DNA from: CAZJYI01 sp964550025 | GTDB lineage: Bacteria > Verrucomicrobiota > Kiritimatiellia > UBA8416 > CAYOBW01 | Reading direction: 5' to 3' | DNA length: 64,000 nt | NCBI GenBank assembly: GCA_964550025.1 | Contig: CAZJYI010000051.1 | Span: 5,708 to 69,707 of the forward strand | Part shown: positions 50,942 through 60,000 of the stretch, in pieces | Layout: each line of letters starts with the position of its first letter | Position numbering within the stretch: the stretch's first letter is position 1 | Translations under genes and position numbers: made by a program | Notes under the pieces: model-generated | What the model saw: the letters and a program-made list of their open reading frames with translations, nothing else | What the model was told of the DNA's origin: nothing | The model's database searches: none

Positions 50942-53152
50942 ATGTCGGGATACTCCTATTTCCTGCCGCTCATACTGGCTGTCACGGTCACGCTGCTTGT
51001 GGCCGTGATCGTCCGGTATTACCTCTACTATCGCAGAGCGTTGGGGGACAGCGACGATCTCTCGCAGAAGATCGACGATCTCGAAAACGAGAAGCAGGAG
51101 CGCCTCAAAATGGCCGATGCGCTCCACCGCAAGCAGGCCTGGTATCGCATTCTCTTCAACAACACCAACGACATTATTTTCGTCCACGGCATCACCGACA
51201 AGGGGTTGCCCGGGCATTTCGTGGCCGTCAATGACGTGGCCTGCGCCAAGCTGGAACACTCCCGCGACCAGCTGCTCGAGCTCACTCCCCTGGACATCGA
51301 GGTGGTGGAAACCCCCTATGCCGTCCCGCGCTACACGCGCGCCGAGCTCGTCACGCTATCGGACCAGGAGATCCTCGAACGCGAGAACACCTACGCCAGG
51401 CAGTTGGTGAAGCAGATTCTCGAAGCGCCGCAGGTCTTCGAACGCGAGTATATCACACGCCAGGGAACGCGCATACCCGTGGAAGTCACCGCCCACGCTT
51501 TCGACTTCCTCGGGCAGAAGATGATCATGGCCGTTGCCGGTGACATTACCGAGCGCAAGGCGACCGAGCGGGAACTGCGTCTCAGCGAGCAACGCTTCCG
51601 TGACTTCTTTGCACACTCGCCGATCGGCGTCGCCCTCTACGACGCGCAGCGGCAACTGGTCAACGTGAACCGGGCCTGCCTGAGGATGCTGGGTGTGCCC
51701 GACAAGACGGAGTTCTCGAACTTCAACGTCTTCGACAATCCCTTCATATCGGAGTCCGTCAGAGAGCTGCTCAGCAAGGGCGAAACGGCCCGCTACGAGG
51801 CCGCGCTCGATTTCGACGAGGTGAAGAAACGCGGGCTGTTCACGACCACCCGCATGGGGATCGCCAACCTCGAGATCTGGGTCAATAACCTGGGGCTCGA
51901 TCCCGACTTCAAGCCCAAGGGGTACCTCATCGAGATCCAGGACATCACCAAGCGCAGGAAGGTCGAGGCCGCGCTGCTGCAGAGCGAGCGACAGCTGAGA
52001 CAGTCGCAGAAGATGCAGGCTATCGGTACGCTCTCGGGCGGCATCGCCCACGACTTCAACAACATCCTGACCCCGATTCTCGGATACTCGGAGATGATTC
52101 TCCACACCGTGGCGGAAGACGACCCGATCCACGCCTACGTCGCGGAAGTGCTCAAGGCCAGCCACCGTGCCAAGGACCTGGTGAACCAGATCCTCACGTT
52201 CAGCCGGCAGACGGAGCAGGCGGGGCAGGTGATCCGCGTTATCCCGATCGCCAAGGAGGTTCTGAGGCTGCTTCCGGCCTCCCTGCCGAAAGGCATCGAG
52301 ATCAGACGTTCCATCGCCGCCACGCACGACATTGTCCTGGCCGACCCGACGCAGATCCACCAGGTCGTCATGAACCTCTGCACGAACGCCGCGCACGCGA
52401 TGCGCGAAAGCGGCGGAGCCCTGGAACTGCGCCTGACCAACTTCCTCATAGACCAGAAGTCACGACGCAACTTCCCGGAGCTCGAACCGGGACGTTACCT
52501 GAGACTGTCGATCAAGGACTCCGGCACGGGAATGGACCAGGCCACGGTGGAACGGATCTTCGAGCCCTTCTTCACAACCAAGGACAAGGGCGAAGGCACG
52601 GGAATGGGATTGTCGGTCGTGCACGGCATCGTCACGAGCCTGAAGGGTACGATCACCGTTGACACCGAGCTGGGCGAAGGGGCCACCTTCCACGTGATTC
52701 TGCCGACGGTCGAGAAGACGGCCGAGACAACGCCGGACGTCGAGACGCCGCTTCCGTCCGGCAGCGAGTGCGTCTTGCTGGTGGACGACGAGACGGAAAT
52801 CGTCAAAATGGGCGCCCACATGCTGGCCTCGCTGGGGTTCCGGCCCGTCGTGGCCAACGACGGCATCGAGGCCCTGCGGCTTTTCGAACTGAATCCCGAA
52901 CAGTTCGATATCGTCATCACCGACCAGGTTATGCCCGGCATGACGGGGGCTGAGTTGACCCGGAAGCTGAAGTCCGTGCGTCCGGAGCTGCCCGTCATCC
53001 TCTGCACCGGGTTCAGCGAGGCCCTCACGCCCGAGCAGGCGAAGGAGACCGGCGTCAGCGAGTTCATGATGAAGCCGATCGGGATGCGCCAGCTCGCCGA
53101 AGCCATCAAGCGCGCCCTTGGCGACCGTGAGCCCGCGGAGGAAGTCGGTTGA
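50942..53152 (+). CDS. Hybrid histidine kinase (TM, PAS, PAS, HisKA, HATPase, REC)
   Basis: 736 residues. A single N-terminal membrane helix (8-28) and a short coiled coil lead to two PAS domains (about 65-200 and 210-340). The phospho-acceptor His is in SGGIAHDFNNILTP (about 368), HATPase_c has IKDSGTGMD and GTGMGLSVVHGI, and the receiver (about 612-730) has Asp in IVITDQVMPGMTG. The absence of a sensor outside the membrane suggests cytoplasmic sensing. No partner gene adjoins. Confidence 0.92.
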   Translation: MSGYSYFLPLILAVTVTLLVAVIVRYYLYYRRALGDSDDLSQKIDDLENEKQERLKMADALHRKQAWYRILFNNTNDIIFVHGITDKGLPGHFVAVNDVACAKLEHSRDQLLELTPLDIEVVETPYAVPRYTRAELVTLSDQEILERENTYARQLVKQILEAPQVFEREYITRQGTRIPVEVTAHAFDFLGQKMIMAVAGDITERKATERELRLSEQRFRDFFAHSPIGVALYDAQRQLVNVNRACLRMLGVPDKTEFSNFNVFDNPFISESVRELLSKGETARYEAALDFDEVKKRGLFTTTRMGIANLEIWVNNLGLDPDFKPKGYLIEIQDITKRRKVEAALLQSERQLRQSQKMQAIGTLSGGIAHDFNNILTPILGYSEMILHTVAEDDPIHAYVAEVLKASHRAKDLVNQILTFSRQTEQAGQVIRVIPIAKEVLRLLPASLPKGIEIRRSIAATHDIVLADPTQIHQVVMNLCTNAAHAMRESGGALELRLTNFLIDQKSRRNFPELEPGRYLRLSIKDSGTGMDQATVERIFEPFFTTKDKGEGTGMGLSVVHGIVTSLKGTITVDTELGEGATFHVILPTVEKTAETTPDVETPLPSGSECVLLVDDETEIVKMGAHMLASLGFRPVVANDGIEALRLFELNPEQFDIVITDQVMPGMTGAELTRKLKSVRPELPVILCTGFSEALTPEQAKETGVSEFMMKPIGMRQLAEAIKRALGDREPAEEVG

Positions 53153-53173
53153 CGCGGGCATTGCCCGCAACCC

Positions 53174-53265
53174 GGGTGTGTGGGTCGGTTGGTGAGTGAG
53201 TGTGTGCGTGAGAAGGGGCGCTCTCCCCCCACTCACACACTCACAGACGCACATACCCGCACACT
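53174..53265. repeat. 12-bp periodic hairpin, copy 2
   Basis: Left arm 53174-53212 (GTGTGTGGGTCG, GTTGGTGAGTGA, GTGTGTGCGTGA) and right arm 53228-53265 with complementary CACTCACACACT-type units. Same family as 6578-6660 and 55338-55405. Confidence 0.75.
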
Positions 53266-53339
53266 TTGGATGCGGCCGTGGGCCGCCTCGGAGCACCAGC
53301 GGGGGATTGCATCGCCCCGGACGGAAAAGGGAGGAACGC

Positions 53340-54185
53340 ATGTCATGGAAGGTCGCGTGTGCAGCGGGGGCGGCGGCAGCGGCGGCGTCCGCTCTCTTAT
53401 GGCGCCGCCGCCGGAAACGCCTCCATCGCCAACGTGTTCGCTCGCTCCCGTTTCCCGATGCGTGGCGTGAGGTCCTCGACCGCAACCTGCCGGCCTACCG
53501 CACGTTGGACGAGGATCTGAAACAGCAGCTCCACGGTCTGATCAACGTCTTCGTTGACGAAAAACGCTTTGAGGGCTGCGGCGGACTCGAGATGACCGAC
53601 GAGATCAGGGTCACCATCGCCGCCCAGGCCTGCATGTTGCTGCTGAACCGCGAGACGCGGATCTACCCGACGCTGTCCGCCGTTCTGGTGTACCCCGAGG
53701 CATACCGGGCGCGCACGCTGGTCAACGTCGGCGGGCAGCTCGCGGAAACGGATTCGGTGCGGCTGGGCGAGTCATGGACGGGTGGCGCCGTCGTTCTGGC
53801 CTGGGACGACGTCCTCAGCGGCGTGCGTGACTTCCGCGACGGCCACAACGTCGTGCTGCACGAGTTTGCCCACCAACTGGACCAGGAAGACGGCCGGTCG
53901 GACGGCGCTCCCATCCTCGAACAGCGTTCCAGCTACGTGGCCTGGGCCCGGGTCCTGGGGAACGAGTACAAGCGCCTGCGCGGCCGCGTCGCGCGCCATC
54001 GCCGTACGCTGCTCGACGGCTACGGCGCCACGGCGCCCGCCGAGTTCTTTGCCGTTGCGACGGAGACGTTTTTTGAGAAGGGGTCTCAGATGCAGCGCAA
54101 GCATCCGGAGCTGTACGAGGAACTGAAGAGTTACTATGGGGTCGATCCCGCGGCCTGGCCGCGCGGGAAAGGCGGCACACGGTAG
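53340..54185 (+). CDS. MtfA-like zinc-dependent peptidase (M90)
   Basis: 281 residues; the ATG at 53340 follows GGGAGG, and the frame upstream runs through a repeat. An N-terminal hydrophobic Ala-rich segment followed by Arg-rich sequence may anchor it. The metal site HEFAH is in NVVLHEFAHQLD (about 180), with family segments LVYPEAYRA, GGAVVLAWDDVLSG and PAEFFAVATETFFE. E. coli MtfA binds the repressor Mlc and affects sugar uptake; no such link is visible here. Confidence 0.9.
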   Translation: MSWKVACAAGAAAAAASALLWRRRRKRLHRQRVRSLPFPDAWREVLDRNLPAYRTLDEDLKQQLHGLINVFVDEKRFEGCGGLEMTDEIRVTIAAQACMLLLNRETRIYPTLSAVLVYPEAYRARTLVNVGGQLAETDSVRLGESWTGGAVVLAWDDVLSGVRDFRDGHNVVLHEFAHQLDQEDGRSDGAPILEQRSSYVAWARVLGNEYKRLRGRVARHRRTLLDGYGATAPAEFFAVATETFFEKGSQMQRKHPELYEELKSYYGVDPAAWPRGKGGTR

Positions 54186-54220
54186 CCTCCGCGGAGGGTA
54201 CTCCCGTCGGGGCGTGGAAG

Positions 54221-54368
54221 ATCGATTGATGATTGGCGAATGACGATTGTTGATGGCGGAAGTGAGAGCAACACACGGAGCGACCCGCCGCCAACCCAGC
54301 GTTCCCAATCTGCCGGACGCGCTCACACATCGGAAATCAGCAATCGCCGATCATCAATCGTCAATCAG
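54221..54368. repeat. Heptad hairpin, CGATTGA type
   Basis: Left arm 54221-54257 (CGATTGA, TGATTGG, CGAATGA, CGATTGT) and right arm 54328-54368 (AAATCAG, CAATCGC, CGATCAT, CAATCGT). Part of a 327-base gap between tandem genes, the rest of which shows no recognisable feature apart from the GAGGAGG ribosome-binding site of the next gene. Confidence 0.8.
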
Positions 54369-54512
54369 GGTGTCTCCTGCGTCGATCTTGCCGGATACGC
54401 TCAGGGATTCGTCGCCTCCTGCGGAAGTACGAGAAGATACCGGTAACCTCTCGCCGTCCTTCTGCGTATATCGAAAAGAGAGTCTTGGTCCAGAGAATGT
54501 GAGGAGGAAACC

Positions 54513-55265
54513 ATGTTGAAGCGAAGCGGTCTGTGTGTGGTCCTGATGGGAGTCGTCTGCTGCGTCGGTTGCGGCAGGCGGGAAATTGCCGAAATGAACG
54601 ATCGCGTGGCCGCGCTCGAGGCGCGCATTTCCACGTTGCGGGAGACGATCCAGCGGCAGGAAGCGTTGCTGGCGACGCAGGCGGCGGCCTTGGACGCCGC
54701 CGCGCTTTCGAATCGCGTCGCGGAAGCCGTCTCGGCCCGCCTCAATGCGGGGTTGCAGGGGGAGCTGGCGGCGCTGGTCGATGACAGGATCAGCGCGAGG
54801 ATTGGGACCGAAGAGGACATCCAGGCCGTCTTCGAAGATGTCTTTTCGGAGACGATGGACGAAATAGAGAAGCAAGAGGAGCAGCGGCGAACCGAGCAGC
54901 GCGAAGAACGACGCAAGCAGTGGGAAGAAGCGCGTGCGCGCCGCGAGGAGGCCAGGGCGAAACAGCTTGCCGAGGACCTGCAGCTCGACGAGCAGCAGGC
55001 GGAGCAGGTGAAAGCGGCCAGCGCCCGATTCAACGAGTCCATGCGCCAGGTGATGACGAACATGCGCGAAAGCGGCGAGTTTTCTCTCAGTGCCGTCCGC
55101 GTCAACCTGGACGAGCTTCGCGCAGGACGTGACGCGGAGATGAGAGAGATTCTCGACGACGAACAGTACGAGGCCTACAAGCAGCGACCCAGCACGCTCA
55201 ACTTCATGTCGAACATCCTGAGAGGTTTCGAGCAGGCAAGCACCCCGGCTCCCGCCGGCGAGTAG
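54513..55265 (+). CDS. Coiled-coil lipoprotein, possibly Spy/CpxP-like
   Basis: 250 residues; GAGGAGG precedes the ATG. A signal peptide ends in the lipobox VGC (about 17-19). Two coiled-coil regions follow: about 25-65 (NDRVAALEARISTLRETIQR) and a highly charged helix about 115-165 (EEQRRTEQREERRKQWEEAR). The C-terminal LQLDEQQAEQVKAASARFNE and REILDDEQYEAYKQ resemble the helical LTxxQ region of periplasmic Spy/CpxP-type proteins. An envelope role is likely; the function is unassigned. Confidence 0.72.
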   Translation: MLKRSGLCVVLMGVVCCVGCGRREIAEMNDRVAALEARISTLRETIQRQEALLATQAAALDAAALSNRVAEAVSARLNAGLQGELAALVDDRISARIGTEEDIQAVFEDVFSETMDEIEKQEEQRRTEQREERRKQWEEARARREEARAKQLAEDLQLDEQQAEQVKAASARFNESMRQVMTNMRESGEFSLSAVRVNLDELRAGRDAEMREILDDEQYEAYKQRPSTLNFMSNILRGFEQASTPAPAGE

Positions 55266-55337
55266 TCGTAGCCCGCAACGCAAGCCGCTCTCCGGCGTGG
55301 ACCATCCGGATGCCGTCAGGAGAGATGGAAGAGAGCG

Positions 55338-55405
55338 GTGTGTACGAGTGGGTGTAGAAGTGCGTGAAGGAGTCATCCGCATTCGTACACCCACTCGCAC
55401 ACTCG
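55338..55405. repeat. 12-bp periodic hairpin, copy 3
   Basis: Left arm 55338-55372 (GTGTACGAGTGG, GTGTAGAAGTGC, GTGAAGGAGTCA) and right arm 55381-55405 (CATTCGTACACC, CACTCGCACACT). Very close in sequence to the copy at 6578-6660. Confidence 0.8.
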
Positions 55406-55549
55406 AATCCTCGAATCTCCCGGATGTCGGCCACAGACCTCGGCAACATGTCCCCCCCTCAGACCCGTTCTCTGTGCTTGGAGGCCGGGTCTTCTTCATG
55501 TAGACTTTCTAACCAAGTGGGGTGGCGTATGCATCTGGAGAAGCAGACG

Positions 55550-56662
55550 ATGAGAGTTGATCCCCGGTTGATTGCCGCGCTGTGTGCCGCGCTGGTCATC
55601 GCGCCCGCGCGGGCGCAGGAGGGGGCCGAAACAGGCACCGGAGCCGTCGTGTCCCGCCTGCGGCAGACGTACGACGGCGAGCTCGCCAAGATCGAGGCGT
55701 CCCGTCGAGAGACAGTCAAACAGCTTCACGACAAGTATCTCCTCTCGCTCGATCGGCTTGAGAAGGCGATGCAGGAAGCCGGTCGGCTGGTGGTCATCAT
55801 GGCCGTTCGCAAAGAACGCGAACGGTACAGTGCCGACAAGTCGCTGCCGACGCCGGTCGGAAAAGACGACGCGCCGGAACTGACGGCCATGTGCCGCAAT
55901 TTCGTTTCCGCCGTCGGCGCGGAGGAGCTGAGCAGCGCGCAGAAGACCGCTACCCTGGCGAGCCAATACGACCGCTCCCTCTCCGCGCTGCAGGAACGCT
56001 ACACGCGTGAGGGCAAGTACGACCTGGCGCTGAAGGTGAAGGAAGAACGCGACGCGGCCCGCGCCAGACCGGAAGTCACGGCGGCGGAGTTCACGATGGC
56101 GGACGCTGAGTCGAGACGCGAGGCCGAGAAGGCAGCCGCCGCCCAGGCCGCGCCCGCTGCGCCCGCCGCCCCTGCCACGGCGTTCGAGGGCAGCGCCGAG
56201 GAGCGCATCACCAGCCGCTACGCGACGTTTCGCGATGCCATCACCGGTGAGGACTGGAAGACGGCCATTGGCATCGTGAATCCGTACGTGATCAGGAAGC
56301 GCGGCGAGGAATCGGTCAAGCTGCAGATGCAGTTCGTGCTGCCGATTCTGAAAGTGGCGAAGGCCTTTGGCACCGTGATCCAGCCCGGAACCGTTTCGCT
56401 TTACGAGGACAACACGCGCGCCCGGCTTGAGACGCGCGTCTGGGCCGACGGCCGTTGGAAGACGGGCAAGCCGACTTTCTGGAGCGAGGTGGACGGCGAC
56501 TGGTACATTGAACTCCGGGCACCGGCCGCGGGTACCCAGCCCGACGGCGGAGATGACGACGGGGGCGAGCGCCGAGGGCCCGGCGAACGCCGCGGACCAG
56601 GAGAACGCCGCGGACCGCTTGGCGGGCGCCGGGGGCCGCCGTGGCGTACTCGGAAAGAGTAG
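55550..56662 (+). CDS. Exported coiled-coil protein with Arg/Gly-rich repeat tail
   Basis: 370 residues. The ATG at 55550 follows GGAGA at good spacing and opens a signal peptide (MRVDPRLIAALCAALVIAPARA); an ATG at 55529 is the alternative. A helical, coiled-coil region (about 25-175) precedes an Ala/Pro linker (APAAPAAPAT, about 200). A compact domain follows (ERITSRYATFRDAITGEDWK), and the tail repeats ERRGPGERRGP. I do not recognise a family; similar helical exported proteins are frequent in PVC genomes. Confidence 0.68.
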   Translation: MRVDPRLIAALCAALVIAPARAQEGAETGTGAVVSRLRQTYDGELAKIEASRRETVKQLHDKYLLSLDRLEKAMQEAGRLVVIMAVRKERERYSADKSLPTPVGKDDAPELTAMCRNFVSAVGAEELSSAQKTATLASQYDRSLSALQERYTREGKYDLALKVKEERDAARARPEVTAAEFTMADAESRREAEKAAAAQAAPAAPAAPATAFEGSAEERITSRYATFRDAITGEDWKTAIGIVNPYVIRKRGEESVKLQMQFVLPILKVAKAFGTVIQPGTVSLYEDNTRARLETRVWADGRWKTGKPTFWSEVDGDWYIELRAPAAGTQPDGGDDDGGERRGPGERRGPGERRGPLGGRRGPPWRTRKE

Positions 56663-56704
56663 CACGCGGAGGGTCCCGCGGCCGACCCGCCGGGCGAAGA
56701 CAGG

Positions 56705-56986
56705 ATGAAACCGCTGATAAAACGCTATTTCGCCCTGAGTGCGCTGACGATAGGATTCGGTTCGCTGGCGGCCGTCTGGGGGACACTCTCGATCGTCCGC
56801 TTCATCAACGATCCGATCGCCGACGGCGAGCCGACCCTGGCCCAGATGACCAAAGGCATTGTGCTGCCGCATTTCTGCGCGCTCGTAGGGCTCGGCATTG
56901 CCGTGTACGGACTGATCCTGTTCGTGAAAGCGCTGGTGTTCACCAGCGAATACCTGCATCGCCGTCGCATGTCCACGCGTGGCTGA
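56705..56986 (+). CDS. Small two-helix membrane protein
   Basis: 93 residues with two membrane helices (about 8-30 and 55-80) and a basic C-terminus (EYLHRRRMSTRG). It starts 42 bases after the preceding stop and ends 63 bases before the exosortase gene. No family recognised; it may belong with the exosortase by position only. Confidence 0.6.
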   Translation: MKPLIKRYFALSALTIGFGSLAAVWGTLSIVRFINDPIADGEPTLAQMTKGIVLPHFCALVGLGIAVYGLILFVKALVFTSEYLHRRRMSTRG

Positions 56987-57049
56987 CCTCGCCGAATGCC
57001 CACGCTGCTTCTTTACGCGCTTGGCATTTGGCGGTATCCTTGTCGCTGT

Positions 57050-60000
57050 ATGGAATTGATCAAAAAGCTGGGGAAAGTGCAGCGGGTCGTGTTTCTGGCC
57101 GGCGTGGCGCTGCTGGCGGTTTGGATGCTGCTGCACTTCCGGGTGCTCGTAGGTACCCAGAACGGCTTCATCCGCTTCTTCCTGACGCTCGTCCTGGCCG
57201 GCGCCATCCTGCTTCGCAAGAAGCGGCCGCGTGCCTACGGGGATGGTGGCCCGGCGGGCATTGTGGCCCGCAAACCGCTGTGCCCCCCATCGGCCGTTCC
57301 CGTTGTGGCGCTCTTCGGCGCCGCGGGGGCGATCGCCGGCCTCGTGTTCGGTATCCGCCAAATGGAGTGGCTGGGACTCCTGTGCCTGCTGTTCGCCTGT
57401 CTGCAATGGTCGCTCCCCGGCCAGTACTCGCGCGACGGCCTCCTGGCACTGCTGCTCCTCTACTGGGCGCACCCCCTTCCCGGATTCGTCTTCGGCACGT
57501 TCCAACTCGCGATGCAGCGCTGGTCGGTCGGAATCACGGAGTGGTTCCTGCACCTGTGCAACGTCCGCGTATGGGCCGACGGCTTCGTCCTCCACACCGG
57601 CCTCGCTACCTACGAGGTGCCCCAGTGGTGCAGCGGCATGCGAACCGCGACCACCGTGTTCCTCCTCGCGCTCGGGCTGGGCATTCTCAGGCGCATGCGC
57701 TGGTATGTGTGCCTCGCGTTCGTGCTGCTGGCCCTGGCCCAGGCCCTCATGCTGAACGTGTTCCGTATCGCGGCGTTGGTCGCCTACGGGGCCTACAGCG
57801 ACCCGACCGCGAGTTTCAGCTATCTGCACAACACCGCCGGCATCATTGTATTCGGCGGTATCGTTCTCGTCTACGGTGAGCTCGCCCTCTGGCGTTGGTA
57901 CCGGCAGAGACGCGTCCAGCGCCGGCGTGACCTCAATCCGGAACGCATGGACGTGCTGCGGGAGTACCCGCCGTTCTGGCGCCTGCTGGTCCACGTCCGC
58001 TTCTACATCTTCTTCGCCCTCCTGGCGATCGCGTTCGTGTCGGCCCTCGTGTACAGGAGCCGCTCCTACCACCGCGCGGAAATGATCAAGGAGGTCGCCG
58101 TGGGGCTGCGGGAGGCCGGACGCCTTGGCAAGGCTGAGCAGGCGGCCTCGCTCGTGAGCGGATTGGTCCCCGACGATACGGAGTGGGCGCTGCTGCTGGT
58201 GCGACTCATGCTGATCCGGCACAAGTACCAGGAGGTCCTCGCCGCCGTCGACCGCATTCCTGACGAGGGGGAAAACACGGCCACGGAGAAGAACATCCTG
58301 CGCTCCTACTCCCTCATGTCCCTCGATCGCATGGCGGAGGCCGCCGAGCTCGTCGGGAAACTCCCGCTCCAGGCCAGGGCCGGCGATCCGCGCGTGGCGA
58401 TGATCCTTGCCGAAATGGGGTTGTTCGCCGGCGACCCCGACGAAGTGGCACGCCAGGCGCGCAAGGCTGCCCGGTGGGTCCCCAACCTGCATCGCATTCG
58501 AGGTCTGTATCCCTTCCTTCGCCGGCATCGGCGCTGGCGAGCCATCGTGGACACCGACACCGCGGCCCCCTACCACGACCCCGCCGTCGCCATGGCGGCG
58601 GCCGAGGCCTACATGAACCTCGACCTCGCGCCGGCTGCCGGTCGACTGGCACTCCAGGCCATAAAGGCCTGGCCCGAGGACCCGCGCGTGCTTGAGCCGC
58701 TGTTCTTCATGTCGCTCAAGAGGGGACACGCCAAGTGGGAACCGCTCTTCGCCGAGCACCTGAAACGGTGCGTTGCCGCCATCGACGACCCCGACCAGGT
58801 CTACGGTCTGGTCGACAAGTGCTTCCAACTCACGCGCCCCGATCTCGCGTGGGTGGTCTACTGCCGGATCGAGGAGCTTGACCCGGATCACCCCGCGATG
58901 AAAATGATCCTGGCGCGGTTCGGTCACAGGTGGTTCGCCTTTCGCAAGCGGTCACTCGGAATCAGTGCCCCGCTGGCCAGCGACAAGATCGACCTGAAAG
59001 CCTTCTACCTGTGCGGCACGATGTGCCCGTTCTGGCGCGACTTCTGCGCGCAGGTGCCCATGGCGCGTGAATTGGCGGTCGCGGATACCGTTGCCCCCCG
59101 GAGACGGTTTCTCGAACAGGCGGTCGCCGTGTTTGAAGAGAGGAGACGGGAAGATCGGTTGTCAAAGGACATGCTCTACGCCTACGTGGATGCGCTGGAG
59201 ATGCAGGGTGACGTCTCCGGAGCGCGCCGTGAGCTCGAGGGCATCGTCGAGCGTTTTCCCGGCGATGCCCTGACGGCGCGTGTCGTGCTGTCAGGGATCT
59301 ACGAGAGACGTGGCAAATGGCAGAGCGTGTACGAGACACTGCGGGACTACCTCGAGGTCTCCCATCCGCACTTGAAGCCCTGTCTCAGGCTGGCGCAAGC
59401 CCAGTTGAATCTGCGTCTGAGCCTGGCAGCGCTGCATACGGCCGAGACTACGTACAGGCTCTTCCCGGCGTCGCAACGCGCGGCCGCTCTCCTGGGCACG
59501 GCCTTCATCCGACACGGGCGCGCCGAGGAGGCGCACGAGGTGTTGCGGTGGCCGCGGCCCCGGAATCAACGCGACCTGGACGTGCTCGAAACGGAGGCCC
59601 TGTACAAGACCGAGCGCTTCGCCGAGGCGCAGGCGTTGGCCCGTTCGGCCCTTCTGCCGCGAATTCCCATGCCCGCGAATGCGACCCAGCGCATGTTTCT
59701 CCCCCCCGCCGAGGCGTCCGCGCTCTGGCACCGCATCTCAATTCCGTCGGAAAAGGCCTTCGCAAGGAATGCGGAAACGCTCGAGAAGAACCTGGAGGAT
59801 GCCGAGAGCCCCTATCTCAAAGCCATGCTCGAATTGTGGATCGAGGCCTACCGGAACCCCGATGACGAAAGCACCCGTTTGCGCGAGCGATGGCTGGCAT
59901 GCGGGCGCGACCGCATCGAAAAGGCCACGGCCCTCAACCAGCTCGTGTTGCTGCTGTGCCTGCAGGAGCGCTTCGTGGAAGCCCGGGACGCCGCGGGCGA

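Noticed and set aside
55496..58927. 1143-codon minus-strand open frame opposite the exported-protein and exosortase genes
   Set aside because: GC-rich shadow frame: composition is His/Arg/Gly-rich without domains, and the plus-strand genes carry signal peptides and catalytic motifs.
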